Source of the DNA: Oxyruncus cristatus
Lineage: Eukaryota; Chordata; Aves; Passeriformes; Cotingidae
Direction of reading: 5' to 3'
Assembly: GCA_013399855.1 (NCBI GenBank)
Contig: VXAY01002121.1
Span: 269,893-333,892, forward strand
DNA: 64,000 nucleotides
The notes under the pieces were generated by a model. That model searched no databases, had not been told where the DNA came from, and was given only the letters and a program-made list of their open reading frames with translations. Below are positions 24,776 to 38,700 of the stretch, piece after piece (the first letter of the stretch is position 1; every line of letters starts with the position of its first letter). Both the position numbers and the translations under genes were made by a program.

Positions 24776-26149
24776 TGTGGCACAGAGACATAGAATGAGA
24801 CTGTTCACACTGGGAACGACCTATTATCGTTTCCTCTCTCATAGGATCACAGCTGAGTATGAGCTGAGGAAAGAGAAGATATCTCAGGTGATGACAACCC
24901 CCAAATTTATAATGCTAGAAGATGAAAGGCCCATTTGCAAAATCCCACAGGCAACTCGTGCAACCTGAAGAACATGAGGTATGTGATGTGAAGTGTGGGG
25001 TGTATGTGACCCATGAGATCCAAGAGGAAAGCTTCATTTAATATTGGAACTGCAGCACCATGGGTTATCTTCAACTTCTGTGGGTGAGCTTTGGTTTGCA
25101 CTCGCTTGCCCACTGATGGCAGGGATTTTCTTATGAGAAGACAAAAGAACCAAAAAAAAATGCAGACAATGGGAACTCTTATCTGACATAGTTGCCAATA
25201 CCAGGCTATCAAGAACCTGCCATGTTTGTAATCAGGTTGGCTGGTTAAATATTTTCTAAAAAAAATCTTCTTGGTTGTGATTGTTTTTCATTTTTTTCTC
25301 TACATTTTCACAATCTTTAGTAAACGTGAATCTTCTTAACTGAAAAGAAAAAGAACTCTTGAAAAACATTTATTTTCTGAAAAACATGTCCTCAAGCTTT
25401 CAGGTCAGATATGGTTAATTAGAAGTCCAGTGTGTACTTTGAAAAAGTAATATTGTTTAGGATCACATTCCTTAATACTTTTTATATTACTATGTCTGTA
25501 AACTTAGCACTCACTGGAACAAGAATTTAATGAAATGGTAAATATAAGTGGTAAATAAGGGAACTGAGTTTAGTGGAAAAGGCAAACTTCAATAAGTCAA
25601 AAATTATTCATAAGATTAAATAAGGCGTTGGATGAACCCAGAGAAGGATAATTCTAGAGAAAAGGCTCAGCCAATGCACCAAGGCTGACATCTGAGAACT
25701 TTTGCATGGGACAGTCTTTCAACTCCAGAGCCAGAAACCAGTGTCTCAGAGATTTCACTCTTCTAAGAGAGGTCAAGAAGACGCAGCATCTTAATATTTT
25801 CACAGTGAAATCTCTAAAAATAATTTTAGCCTCTGGTGATGTACCTTTTGATTTTTAATAGTTTTTGTTAGAAGTCAAACCTTGGATCCTTTTGAATTTT
25901 TTTCCTAGTTCCCTAGCTCAGAGAAAATTAAACAGATTTTTTTTTTTTTTCCTCTTTTGCTTAGGCCCAATAACTCTCTCACAAGTGATTCCTCACTCAG
26001 CGTTTGGCTGGGAGTGGAATTTTAATTTCCTAATCAGCTGAAGTGAGCCGTGCTGCTCAGACTTCATTTTAGTCATCTCAGGAATTTAGTAGGTTAAGAC
26101 CATTTGTGTCTCTGTGGGATACATAGCTCCCAATTCACATTTTATAACA
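24776..26149. other. Unique noncoding DNA
   Basis: No gene or recent transposon is recognised. The 101-codon minus-strand frame at 24907-25212 has no recognisable domain. A T-run lies at about 25938-25951. Confidence 0.6.
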
Positions 26150-26345
26150 CCACAGCTGGATTACTGCCACTTTATGTTTGCAGCCTTCCTTGACCATTCA
26201 TTATATAAGTCCCTGATTTGCACAAAATTCAGCATCTAGAATAGCCACTTGCATACATTGGCTTATCACGTGGATTGAGGATGCTACACAGGCTTCCTGT
26301 GAAAGGCATAATTGCTTTTACAATACTTGTATACTCTTCACATCT
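26150..26345 (+). mobile_element. Ancient LINE reverse-transcriptase relic (L2/L3/CR1-clade type)
   Basis: In one plus-strand frame from about 26141 the translation reads FITPQLDYC followed by HFMFAAFLDHSLYKSL. This resembles the region of L2/L3-like reverse transcriptases that normally reads F.TSRLDYCN..YAGLP....L. After a frameshift the DNA at 26269-26340 reads LRMLHRLPVKGIIAFTILVY, close to the family's LH.LPV..RI.FKIL.L.Y block. The order and spacing (about 40 codons between blocks) fit. The frame is broken by stops, so it is a very old dead copy, much older than the avian CR1 copies here. A chance resemblance is possible but less likely given two blocks in the right order. Confidence 0.5.
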
Positions 26346-26856
26346 TGTTTTCATCTCCCTGAGCGGCTGATCATCAACTGTCCTTGTAACTGAGACTTGT
26401 ACTTGCCCTTTGTCAAAGATTTGAATTATTCTTTTTATGGTTTTTTTTAATAAACCTCTTCCCATCACAACTATGAGAAATTTAATTTTTTTTTTGAGTT
26501 CTGGGTGGTTTATTTTGGATGCCTTGTCTTGACTCCTCTAGCAGAATTTCTATTTAATTGTAATGTAGTTTAAGTGTATAATGCCATGTGTTGCTTCTGC
26601 ATGAAGTGTGCTATATAAATGTAAATCAGCTAATTAATTCATAACAACAAGTATTATAGCAACACATTGACTGTCATGCTCTGCAGTTTCCAGTTGAACA
26701 CTGTGTATATGCTTTGTTAGCAGATGAATTGCAAGCAGGAGGGTTAATAATTTTAAATCTAAGTAGCCTTGGCTGTTTATACAGACCCATGGTTGTCTGT
26801 GTGGAGCCTGTACAGATTAGGAGGCCAAAGTCTCTACTCTCAGCCCTACTTCAAAA
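26346..26856. other. Unique noncoding DNA
   Basis: AT-rich sequence with a short T-run near 26486-26495; nothing else recognised. Confidence 0.6.
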
Positions 26857-26933
26857 GATCATAGAATGGTTTGGGTTGGAAACGACCTTAAAGATCATCT
26901 CATTGCAATCCCCCTGCCATGGGCAGGGACGGT
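26857..26933 (-). mobile_element. CR1 LINE 3'-end fragment, minus orientation
   Basis: The segment begins with atcatagaatggtttgggtt and continues with the acgaccttaaagatcatctc block and the ccctgccatgggcagggac hairpin-like segment, all characteristic of the reverse complement of the CR1 3' end. Only about 75 bp remain, so the copy is extremely 5'-truncated. Confidence 0.9.
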
Positions 26934-27508
26934 GTTGATGACTGTGTGTAAATATGGCAGAAATCACCTATTTGGATGCTTTCAAACATCACCTGTTGGT
27001 GAAATGTAGATAAGGCTTCCTCTTCTCCTCTGAAAGGTACCCAGAGACCTATGGATAAATTGACTTTGGTGAGTGGAAATACTGATCATGGCCTAAATTC
27101 TCAATAAATCACTCTGAGTTCAGCTTTATCACTCTTTGCAACAGAATGTTACAAAAACTGGCAAAATTACACTAAAATTACTCCCCTATTTCTCAGCTGT
27201 TTCTAAATCCAGTCTATCTACAAGATCTAAAATTCTCTGGAGTTTCAGCAAGCTACATGTAAGCCCTTATCTGACAGATACAAAACAAACTCCCTTCCGA
27301 GTCAGGCTGCATGTTAACAGCCGACAGCATGGAGTACCAATGTTTGTCTTTGCTGAGAAATGAAAAATTGTTCTGAAAAAAATATTTAATTTTAAGCTGG
27401 TCACTTTAAAGGTTAAAGCACTCAGAGGAATCTGAATGTATGTAATTCCTTTCATATGCTTCCACTGTACCATGAAATCCATGGGAATGCTGCTACGTGT
27501 GTATTAAG
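26934..27508. other. Unique noncoding DNA
   Basis: About 575 bp between two CR1 copies. The 75-codon frame at 27136-27363 has no recognised similarity. Nothing else is seen. Confidence 0.6.
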
Positions 27509-28015
27509 AATCATGGAATCACAGAATCAGAATGGCTTGAGTTGGAAGGGACCTTAAAGATCATCTAGTTCCAACCCCATTTCATGGACAGGGACACCTT
27601 CCACTAGCCCACGTCACTCAAAGCCCCATCCAACCTGGCCTCGAACACCTCCAAGGCTGGGGCACCCACAGCTTCTCTGGGCAACCCTCATCACCTTCAC
27701 AGGGACGAATTTCTTCCTAATGTCCAGTCTAAACCTACTCTCTTTTCTCCTTGTCCTTTGTAGAAAGTCCCACTCCATCTTTCATGCAGACTCTCTTCAG
27801 CGACTGGAAGACTGCAATTAGATCACCCCAAAGCCTTCTCTTCTCCAGGCTGAACAATCCTAATTCTCTCAGCCTTTTCTTGTAGGAGAGGTGCTCCATT
27901 CCTCTGATCATCTTGCTGCCTCCTCTGGACTTGCTCCAACAGATCAATATCCTTCCTGTGCTGGGGACCCCAGAGCTGGATGCATCACCCCAGGTGGGAT
28001 CTCACCAGGTCATTG
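27509..28015 (-). mobile_element. CR1 LINE, about 505 bp, minus orientation
   Basis: It begins with the inverted 3' terminus (catggaatcacagaatcag), then gggaccttaaagatcatcta, then the reverse complement of the CR1 ORF2 C-terminus. The minus-strand translation at 27735-27947 contains [19 protein letters not shown] followed by EKRRLWGDLIAVFQ, the standard CR1 C-terminal segment. The 5' cut is at about 28015. Stops interrupt the frame, so it is a dead copy. It is separate from the 26857 copy because both contain the 3' terminus. Confidence 0.95.
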
Positions 28016-31000
28016 TTAAGGGTAAAATCTGACTGCTCGGAGAAGGGTTTATCAGCAAGTTTTGTCACCGTCAGAACAGATCTCTAAACAGAATTTCACA
28101 ATTAAAAAACAATTTATCCTCAGGTTCTCAATGGAGAATGTTTGTTAGTTGTTGAAAGAGGAAGAGAGAACAACTGAAGACTTTAAAACCTTGAAGATAC
28201 TTGGGGTTTAGAGAGTTTGCAAGGAAAAAATGTGCAGACACTTTACAAAAAAATACAGTAAAATTTCCAAAATAATATTCTTTTAGAAAGTGTGGGTGGA
28301 AATACTACCACTGATTTTTATACACTGCATCAGGTTCTCTGGTACAGCAGTGGAATGGTTGTTGTTATGAAGGCATTTTGGCTAGTGTAGGGACAATCAC
28401 GGCTTTGTGTAGCAGTTTCTCAAGGTTTCCTCTCTCCGTTGCACATCTCTGAGCAAGGATGCGAAGGCTGAGACCCAAAACCCCCTTCCCTGAAACAATG
28501 ACCATAATCTGAGTGCAGAAACACCCTTCCTTTCGGTAGCTGAATGCTGGCAGCTGAGTGATGCATGTTGGCCCTTGCACAGCTGCCAAGTCAGATTTGC
28601 CCTGTGTCCGCTTCTCACAAACAGCACTGAGCAACCACGGTGGATTAAGGTGCGCGAGGGACACCTGGATCTAGAGGAAAACGTTTGAGAGACAAAAGGA
28701 GCATTTTCAGCTGGAATTGTTTCTGTCATTTTTCCTCTTTCAGCAGTAAATTATAGCTTAAACTCGTCATTGTTCCTTGGAATTCTTTCTAAATAATATC
28801 AGGAGAGACACGCAGTCCCCCAGAATGGTTTATTCTCCCCCAGTCTTCAGAAACCCATCAGAACAAATCCCTCTACTATCTTCATGTTATCAAAGCTTTC
28901 CTCAATTTATCAAAATTATGAATAACCACTCTACAATGTAACTTCAAAATAAGTGACTTTTAAATATGATTATACTGTCAAGGTCTAACAGTTGATTAAA
29001 TACTTCTTTATGAATGTATATAGCTCCTAAATTTTATGTGCAAATGCACTTGTGTATTCACATATACAATAAATGCATATGCCTGCATGTTATACAGAGA
29101 ACTTATACAGCTATGCATATTTTTCCATGCCTCACTGTTTCCATACACATTTATAAACCAAGAGCAAATGCTTCATTCTTAGACACAGACACTTAATATA
29201 GCCAGGAGGAAGAAAAAGGAAAAATCTTGAATGGCTCAGTTATGGAGAAAATTTCCACGTGAAAGACTGAAAAAGACTCAAAAATATAATGTTGAAGTAG
29301 CTGTGCAATTATGCAAACCATCAGATTTCTGTGTATTCTTTTGTTAACTTAAATATACGAAGGGTGCAAAAAATATATTGTATTAAACCAGCTAAACATT
29401 TCAAATTGCTAAAAACATTATCTTAATTATCCTAACATTCCAAAGAAAATCGTTAGCCTTTTCTTTATGGGAACTATCAATGCCAAAAATACTTGATTCC
29501 GGAAAACTGCATTTAAGGAAAAATGTTCAAAATAACTCATACTTAAGTCATGAATAGTTTTGCCTTTTGTTTTTAAGCACCTCCAAATTAACTTAGCCAA
29601 GGATAGAAGAATCTTCCTTACATCTATGAACCTCTGGAAAAAGATTGACCCCTTTGGCCATTTGTTATTAATGTGAGAGAGAGGATAGGAAAGGCAAAGA
29701 TACCTCATATGATAAAAATGAATGATCCACAGTATAATAGTAACGTGATGTGAACTGAAAGGTCGATGCATTATTGTGACAAAACTAGATTGTAGTTACA
29801 GAAAGAAAGACAGAAATGGGGGACTTTGATTTGCAACTATCCAAAACTAAGGTGCCTTGTTCAAGCTCATCATCTAAATGCGCTCCCTCAATTAATAGAG
29901 ACAGAGAGATGGATCCTTCCAGCTCATGATTCATCCCACCCTCATGCAGGAAAAACAAAAAACATGTAGTGACCTTATGCTTAGGGCAGGACTTCAGCTT
30001 AATTTGGAGCAAGAGAAGAGCAATCTGTGTCCTGAAACCAAGGAGTTATCCATTCACAAAAGCTGCAAGGAGATAAGAAGAAAAAAAACGTGCACCTAAT
30101 CACAGAACTTGGCATTTAATATTGAAATGAACAGTCAAAGGGAAGCCTTTTTAATCAGTACACAAGATGAATGATGATCCTACAAAACATGTCTTGGACA
30201 ATTGCAAATAGTGCAAAAATTAGGAAATCACAATCTGTTGGTGGACATAAAAGTTTAAATGAGACAAACAAGTTTCCTCTTTGTGAAATCTTAATTTTTA
30301 AATATAAGAAATTTTGGTTTAGGGCAGAGCTTGACTACAGCATTATTTTAGCCTCTGTCCATGACTTACAGTGTGGTTTAAGGTATATTATTTATTATCA
30401 CCCTTTCTCATGTGCAAAAGACTGTGAAAATATTCCTTTCCACTTTTCTTTCCTATTCATTTCATCCCCTGAAAATATTCCTTAACTTTTTCCTTATCTA
30501 AGGTAGATAAGAAAATACTCTTCCTATATATTTTTACCGCTTCTGGCACATCAGTTCCAGAAGTAACTTCTAAATATTTCATCAATAAACCCAGGTGAAA
30601 TATAATAGCTGGCCTTAAAGGATTTAGAGATTAATAAATAAGAATAACAACAAAAAATAAGCCCAGGGCTGCGAAGATTTTGGCCTCCTCTACTAAGTCA
30701 GATTAAGCTCACAGATTGCCCATCCCTTGCATTAATGACAGTGTCAGTTCTTAAAACAAATACCGAGTGAAGACTTTGGGCCTGAAATTCAACTATTTTC
30801 CAAGCTGCTGTAATGGAACCTCACCTTCTACAGGGTCAGATGAGGCAGGGGGAATGTGTGAAAATATGACATCTAAGACTTTATTTCAGCAGTGGTGAGA
30901 ACTCAAAGCCAAAAATGACATCACAAAACTTTGCTTTTAACCTACCTTTCAGAGGTCCACCACATCATCCATTTCCACAACAGTTCTAAGGGTTAGCTGA

Positions 31001-32324
31001 AGTTTCAAAGCATTATCCTAATGCTAAGTATGCATGATAGTAATGAAAAATACTTTTTCTTTAGATTTTGATTTTCAGAAAAAAGTCTACATGAAAATAA
31101 TGATAACATAGTTTGTGGTACAAGGAAATTCGTGATCACTGGCAGGCAGTACTTGATTTATTCATTCATGGGGAAAAATTACAACACAACATACAGAGTA
31201 TGAAATTAAGGCAGGGTCCTAAACAATTTTATCCTTTAATATTTCTAGTTTTCCTCTGTGTGTGTGTCATAGAAAAACATGTGTTATTTACCCAATGGAC
31301 CACAGCGTTTCCTCTGGAAAAGATGAGCTTTTAATGGAAATGCTGACACAACCTCAACTATAACAGCATGAACAAAGACACTTTAATAACATTTTTATTG
31401 CTGTAACATCTTTTAAAAAATGAAACACCTGGGACTTGTGGTTAAAAAAACCAAAAAAAAACCAAGAGCAGAATTGTAAGTTCTGCTCGCTTCATACGAT
31501 GGGAAATTAACACAACCAGCCAAGGAATGGGTCGTTAACTTATCCCACCAATATTTAAAGTCTTTCAAAGGAAAAAAATAATTAATAGATATATTAATAT
31601 ATTTCTCTGGAAATATATTGTTATATGAGCTAATGTTTAGAACTTTCTGGTTTTAAAGAGCTGTTTAATCCCACAGGTACAGAAGACACTGCAAAGAGAA
31701 GACTTTTGCTCTACAGTACAACTAAACTTAGAAATTAGAAACCAAGACCTATGAGAATATTATGAAACACTAAGAACAATATTCAGGGACATATTCATAC
31801 TAAGTTATAATGATGTGCTAATACTAAAGCTATGAAAGGTAAGTAAAACCTTTATAACAACTGTGTTGAAGTGTGTGTGTGAAGATGGGTGTTTCTAGGA
31901 ACTGGTCCAAGCAACACTTGAATCTCCTTCCTGAAGTCTCAACTTTTGGGACTGTAGAGGGAGAAAATGAAGAAAACAGAACTGAGGAGACTGTGGAATT
32001 GCACCATGCAGAATTCCTGTACCTTAGGACTTGCACTTCTGAACAAATTACCACATTGTCAAGAGGGGCAAAACTGAAGGACAAATCATGTTTAATAATC
32101 TCATACTCAGAGGTTCAACAAGCATCCAAGCTCAAGTCACCAAGCTCTACCACAAATGTTAGCAGGGCCCAGCTCAGAGGTTCACTGAGCCTTGGACTTT
32201 ACTACTGAAATATTGTAAACTCACCCTGATGCAGACATACTCTACAAGAGGAGGGATAGTGTGAGAAAGACCAGCCAAGTTGCTGTGATTTTTAAAGATT
32301 TCAGATCTATAAGCTCAATGAAGA
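28016..32324. other. Unique noncoding DNA
   Basis: About 4.3 kb with no recognised gene, RNA or recent transposon. The largest open frames (114 codons at 29427-29771 minus; 111 at 31873-32208 plus; 110 at 28397-28729 minus) show no known domain, signal peptide or convincing splice context. The region is mostly AT-rich with short A runs. Confidence 0.65.
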
Positions 32325-32731
32325 GTTCAGGAAGGTTAGGGGTTGTTCAGCCTGGAGGAGAGAAGACCCTGGAGAAACCTTATAGCAGCCTTCAGGACTA
32401 AAAGGGGCTACAGGAGAGCTGAAGAGGGACTTTTGGCAAGGGCATGTAGTGATAGAACAAGAGGGAATGGCTTTAAACTGAATGAGGGTAGGTTTATATT
32501 AGATATTAGGAAGAAATTCATTACTGTGCGGGTGGTGAGGCACTGGTAAAGGTTTTCCATAAAAGCTGTGGATGCTCCATCCCTTGAAGTGCTCAAGGCC
32601 AGGTTGGATGGGGCTTTGAGCAACCTGGTCTAGTGGAAGGTGTCCCTGCCCACAGCAGGGGGTTGGAACCGAATGGTCTTTAAGGTCCCTCCCTTCCAAT
32701 CAGAACCATTCTATGATTCTGTGATTCTTCT
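32325..32731 (+). mobile_element. CR1 LINE, about 405 bp, plus orientation
   Basis: Plus-strand translation near the left end gives FSLEERRPWRNLIAAF, the CR1 ORF2 C-terminal segment. It is followed by tagatattaggaagaaattc (the LDIRKKF block) and the UTR block aacctggtctagtggaaggt. The copy ends in ccattctatgattctgtgat (32707-32726), a complete CR1 3' terminus. Stops interrupt the frame. The minus-strand open frames over it are shadows. Confidence 0.95.
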
Positions 32732-35597
32732 GTATCTTGAAGTTTCTGATAAATTTGACAGCAATTTAAGACAGTTGGTGAAGCTTCATTTGGAAGCCCT
32801 TGTTGCTCTTAGGGGTTGCTTTCATCTCATCTAATTTTGGCTGTGCAATAGTCAGTGTTTAGTTCAAGATGAAATTCTGTTCTGGGCAATGGAAAGTGAT
32901 GGTTCCTGTCACCCCACAGTAATGTTCCAGACAGACAGGACGCTGGTGTCCCTGTACAGTCTTCTGAGGGAACAATACCCAACCGTCTTAGAGAACATGT
33001 CTGTGTTTTACAGGCATGAAATAAGCTCAATTCTCTGTACAATTGCAAAAATAACTAAGTTTTCTAACAGTTTCATATAAATCTCCTTACTCTTTAAAAG
33101 TTGAATCCCCAATGATCAGATGAAGTTCATTATTAGCAGCTTGAATAACAATTGAAAAAAAAACGATACCAGGATACCAATATTTAAATGTGCTTGGACT
33201 CCTTCTTACCATTGATGTTAGTGAGATTTAAGTGCCAGTACCTGTCATCTTATCTCTTTCTCACTCCTCTAGGTGCAAAATGGGGAAAAACTACCTTCCT
33301 TATGACAGGAGATATTGTGACAGCATGGTCAAAGGTTACACAGCTCTCAGATAAAATGATTAAGGGAGCTATGAGTTAAAAAAAAAAAAAAAAACCCTGA
33401 GTGGAAATTATTTGAATGTTTAAGACTACTTTTAGTGTGGTACAGAGAAAGGGTGATAAAAATTGAATGATAGGTGTGTTATAGCCATTATCATCACCAA
33501 AAAGAGTCACTACGAGAGCACAAGTATTGGGTTCAAGGTATGGATTCTATTCCAACCCCCTTTTCAGAGCACTGAATTCCAATCAAATGGTGTCCTATCA
33601 TTTAAATTTAAGTCAGGATTCAAACTTTACTGAAATTCGAAATTGCTGGGGCAATATCTATCCCAGGTGACTGGTTTGTATTACTCTCATTTATTTGTCC
33701 TGTTTTGGGGATGGTATGAGATTGTTGCGAGTCTTCATTAAATTCTATCTATGCAATTGAGTTCTCTTACACTATGGGAGTAGCACAAAAGTACCCTTTA
33801 TTGGACCATCTGTGCTCTCTCTGAAGCATATGCCTCAAAAGATAATCCAAAAGTGAGTGGGTTCTGTGAAGTCATACCTGATCATAAATGGGAGATTAAA
33901 AAAAAGGAGACTTCAACAACATGACAAAACCTACTTGAAAATTGACATATTAATTTAAATAAATGTAACCTTAAAGAGAGCACTTTGCTAGGAACCAGAA
34001 ACCTAGTGATTTATATTTCTTAAAGAGCTGGTGCTGTTGACTGTGCAGAACTGGACTGGTATTTTTGACTGCACACTAAGGCATCTACGTTGATAAATCA
34101 TAATAATTTCCAGTGTGCCTCCAGAAAGTCTTAATTTTGCTCTTCCCTCTTCACAACCACATCTTGTTTCTCTTTGAACTTCATCTCAAAATAGCATGGG
34201 AAAGAATTCATTTTTGTAATAAAAATCTGCATTACCACTCTTACTTACCAATCATGAATCTTTGAGAGAGGTTTTAGGAAAAAAGAAAAAAAAAACCATC
34301 ATGTTTTGTCTGAACCATCAATTTTCTGGTCTTTTCTTCTTTTTGGACTAACTGCTTCAGCTAACTACAAGACAGGTGATTGTACCATTCATTCAAAGTG
34401 GAAGAGTTCCAATGGGAGAAAATGAACAAGATTAACCTGAATCTTTTCAATATTCTGGTCATTTCACAGGGGGTTTTGAATTCAAGTCCCTGGTCTTCAT
34501 CAAGTGGAGTTAGTGGTGAGGCAGTTTGGCGTTGGTTTTCACTAGGGTTTTCACTCACAAAAACACCCCCTTGAAACAATCCAAGAAAATCCACATCTTT
34601 CATCCGAAAACGCATAAATGAAAAGGCCTTTGAAAAGGTATAATTTCATCCTGGCACAGAATGTAAAGCTTATGCAATCTTAGAGATCCATTCAATCTAG
34701 CTGTACCAGGAGCTTTTACCTGTAACATACGTGCTGTTGAACACAATGGTCAAAATTCTGCTTTGAGTCACTTTTGGTTGGCCTAAATTTCCTCTTTTGC
34801 AAACCATAAATCACCTTTTTCAGGTTTTCACCATTTACTGGAAGTACGACTGGACACTTCAAGGTAAGGATCCTGCAAGCTGTGGTACTACAATCTTGCT
34901 TCCTTCCAAGGAAACAACTCCAGATTTTTTCTTTTTCTCTTTTTTTTTTTTTTTTAATCTTCAGTTTTTTCTCTGCTATTTCTCTGTAACAGTCTTGGAC
35001 AAAATGAATTTTCTATATACCCTTCATTATGTAAAAAAACAAACCAAAACAAAAAACCCCAAACAAACCAACAAAAAACCAAAACAACAACAAAAATTTG
35101 AATGAGTACTCAGAAATCCAGAGTATAAAGATAATCCCTAGATAACCCCTACAAAACTTGCAGTCTATATGTTTGATTAAATAAAACAGTAATGATTGAA
35201 AAGTAGGGTTCTGGGAAATGAAAACCATGTGTTTGGAGTAAACTGCTAGGAAAACAGTCAGGATGGGTGACAGCCATAACTCGTAACGTATCTGCATGTG
35301 TCCAAAGATTTCATAAAGCACCATCAGCATCTTCTTTCCCTTTATTTAACAAAGGCTATGGAAAAGTTGGCAAAAAAGCAGTCTCCAACGCCACCTACCA
35401 GCAACCAGTGCCCTGAACTTGGACTTACGGTTACTGTGATGTATCTCCTATACACAGGCAACTCCATCCCTTCTCGTTCTCCTAAATAATCGCTGATGTC
35501 TGTCATTAATCATCACCTCTTTTCTGTCCTGACCCAGCAGGGAGCAGATTGGTCATAAATGCTTCTCTCATGGTCAGTGCCTCAGGCTCATCTCACA
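32732..35597. other. Unique noncoding DNA with A-rich simple sequence
   Basis: No gene recognised. It includes an A17 run (33378-33394), a T-rich tract (34925-34956) and a long A/C-rich low-complexity tract (35033-35096) that creates lysine/glutamine-rich open frames of no significance. Confidence 0.65.
35033..35096. repeat. A-rich low-complexity tract
   Basis: Sequence built almost entirely of A with scattered C (aaaacaaacc-like units). Simple sequence; it may be an old poly-A tract that has mutated. Confidence 0.85.
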
Positions 35598-35762
35598 ACC
35601 GTGGCTGCCCCACCCCTGGAAGTGCTCAAGGCCAGGTTGAATGGGGCTCTGAGCAACCTGGTGTGGTGGAAGGTGTCCCTGCCTATGTCAGGGGGCATCA
35701 GAACTGGGTGATCTTTAAGGTCTCCCTTCCAACCCAAACCATTTTATGATTCTATGATTCTC
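35598..35762 (+). mobile_element. CR1 LINE 3'-end fragment, plus orientation
   Basis: It begins at about ccccacccctggaagtgctc, continues with aaggccaggttgaatggggc and gagcaacctggtgtggtgga, and ends in ttttatgattctatgattct. Only the last ~165 bp of CR1 are present. Confidence 0.95.
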
Positions 35763-38700
35763 TTTATGGACCACTAAAGAATTGCCTGGGCTGTGTGCGT
35801 ATCGTGACTTTTTCCACAATAAGTATGTATGAATTTTGGGGATTTATTGCTATGGAAAAGACAGTTCAATGAAAGATAAATGCACTGTGACTGTATAAGA
35901 TTTCTGGCAGAAGATAAGATCTTCTGAAATACTTAGAAACAATTTAGTATATATTTTTCACAGTACAGAACTTCTTTGCTTCAACAATACAATTACAGCA
36001 GCTGTTAGTGTCATGAACTGAAATGAAAGCACTTTAGTTAAGATTAGTTTTTAGGGTTTTTTTCCAAACATTAAACAGCTAAATTATAAGAATTTCCACT
36101 TTTTATTTTTCAGTACATCTATCCTTAACCAAATAGCCCCTTCTTCTCCTTCCTCTAGAGGAACCATGGTTTCAAATACTATCTTAACAATGAAAAACAA
36201 AAAACAAACCCAACACCCATTTGGATTATTTTAAAGCATTTGGACCAAAAAAACCCAAGTTGCTGAATAAATAAATGGGTACTTCATATATTGTGTGCTT
36301 GTTAAAGTAGAAATCTAGGCAACTGCTTCGATTGCTGTTCAAAAAGTGTGAAGTTTTCTTTAAATATACAGAGAGCTTGGTTTGAATCCCTGTGAACGTG
36401 CATGTATTGAACAGTCAACTTCTGCTTAAGTATCATGCTGAATTGAGGCTTCAAGTAAGAAACACAATTTTTAATTTCAAGTATCAGAAAGATATAAATT
36501 TGAGATAGAGACAAATTCCACAGTCCTTGTTATTCCAGCCAGCCAGGTAGGTGTCTACTGCACCTGCTCATCACAGCACTGAGCAGCAACCAAAATTGTA
36601 TTTACACGTGAGCTGAAACAAAAGGCTCCTTCTTGCTCATAGTGAAGGCAGTCAAACCTCTCACTGATTAAAGTGGAGATCAGGCACAGAGTAGGCATTG
36701 TAAACAACTTCCTTTTTATTCAATCCTAAATGGGTTGTATTTACGAGTCAAATGAAAAATGGATGTGAGACCATGGACATACAACTTAACATCTGTGTGC
36801 TCGCTGTGAGATTAAGTAACCCCATTGTTTTTGTTCAGCCTTTAAAATGTATGATATGTGTCAAAAACATTAAGTGTTCAAGATGCTTCTTGAGTCTAAG
36901 ACTATCTCACAAAATGTAGAAGTGTTATTTCTTTGTGATGTCCAGCTCTGATATAAACCTTGAGAGACTCAGTGTTGATCTGGCTAAAAACGCCAAGGTT
37001 CCTTTACATTTTGAATCTGTGATTGTCACCAGTTTTTCCAAACATCTCTTGGGAAATAATATCTCTTTTATCATACCCAGAACTTCCTGTTTGGGGGTTT
37101 CTGAATTAGGTCTGCAGAGGGAATAGGTATGATTTCAGAATGTCAGCATTACAAGTGCCACAAGGAATTTGGAAACCTAGGGAATTTCAGCAATGAAATG
37201 TGATGGGCTAAAAAGTTAACAAAACATTCTGTAAGTTTTGAAAAAAAGGAATGCATTCATTTTTATATTTCATTATTTAAAAATATTCCTTCCCTAACTG
37301 ATCTTTCATTAACTGGTTTAAAAACAGCTCCTGTGTCTGTCACATTTATATAACGTACATTTGTTCATCTGTTTTTGCAAACTTTAAATGTTCATACTAA
37401 CCCTGAAGGCAAACTAGTAAGAATTTTAGGTGCCCATGTGAGGAGAAAAAGAATTGTAGAGTAAGAGTCCTGTGGCCTTTACAAGGGTAATTAACAGCAT
37501 CTGAACCATCCCTAGAGGCAGGAGCATCCCCTTTAAATATTTTCCTGACCCCTTTTTAAGCAGCAGCTTGAAAAAAACCCTTGAAGGTTGGAGAATGAGA
37601 GGCAGGGATACTGTTCTCCCTGCACTCTGCTGAGGACAAAAGTCCCAGCTCCCAGCCTTGAGACTGTTCTGCAGCATTAGCAATAATGGAAGAGTTTCTC
37701 ATGCATATGCATTGGAATATGTCCAGTCATCTCTTTTATATGTTTTCATATACTTCATAAATTGTTAAGCTAATATTCCCTAATTTTGTATCATTGGGTA
37801 GCAAAAAACTTTTGTGTGTTGGAGTTCATATACTAATGAATGCAATGCCCAGCAAAAAGCAGAATGTTGTATTACAGTTCAGATCTTCCTTATGCATCTG
37901 AAACTCGTGAGATTCTTTTTATTTATTTATTGATGAGGGTATGATTTTTCCAGTTAAAGTAATAATGCAATCTTATAAAGGATTTGGTAACAATGGAAAA
38001 TTTTCACTGTGATTGGGCTAATAAACCTATGCCAACAGCTCCCTCTATGTACCATTAAAAGGATGCTAGGAAATGCATTGCATGGAATATGTATCTCTTA
38101 CAGAGGAAGATATTGTTTAAGGAAAAGAATAATTTCTGTGTCATTTGATTTGTCTACAATGAGGATTAAGAAAGTTTCAATAAAAAACATCATTGGTGTT
38201 ACCTGCATAATTATAGTGATGCATTTTCCTGTTCAAAATTTCCTTGATTATTTACTGCATAACTCTGGCTAATTCATTCAATTTCCTTCTTAATCCCATT
38301 TGACATACATAGATTATTGTAATGCAGATAGTTCTCTGAGTACACAAAATGGAACAATGCAATAAAAGGGCAGTTACTAATGTTATCTGTCTAAGGCTGG
38401 GAAAGGGAAGAAGAGGGAGCATGGAGGATTATCTCTAATGAGAGCTGTACATCTGCTTGAAAAAGAGTGCTACAGTATTAAAAGAGGAACAGAATTGTTA
38501 ACTGGGGAGGGCACTAGAGAAGAAATCAAGAGGTTTTATCCTCCTTTAACTCGTTGCTTCTTTTCCGTGTGACAGCAGATAGGTGCCTTCCTCTCCCTGT
38601 CTTGCTGCCTTCCCTCCCTTCTCTGTTTAACTCCTGAAACGTCAAAGTGGGTTTGATCTTTCATCGTGGGCTGAAATGTGTCCATCACTACGGGCTGTGC

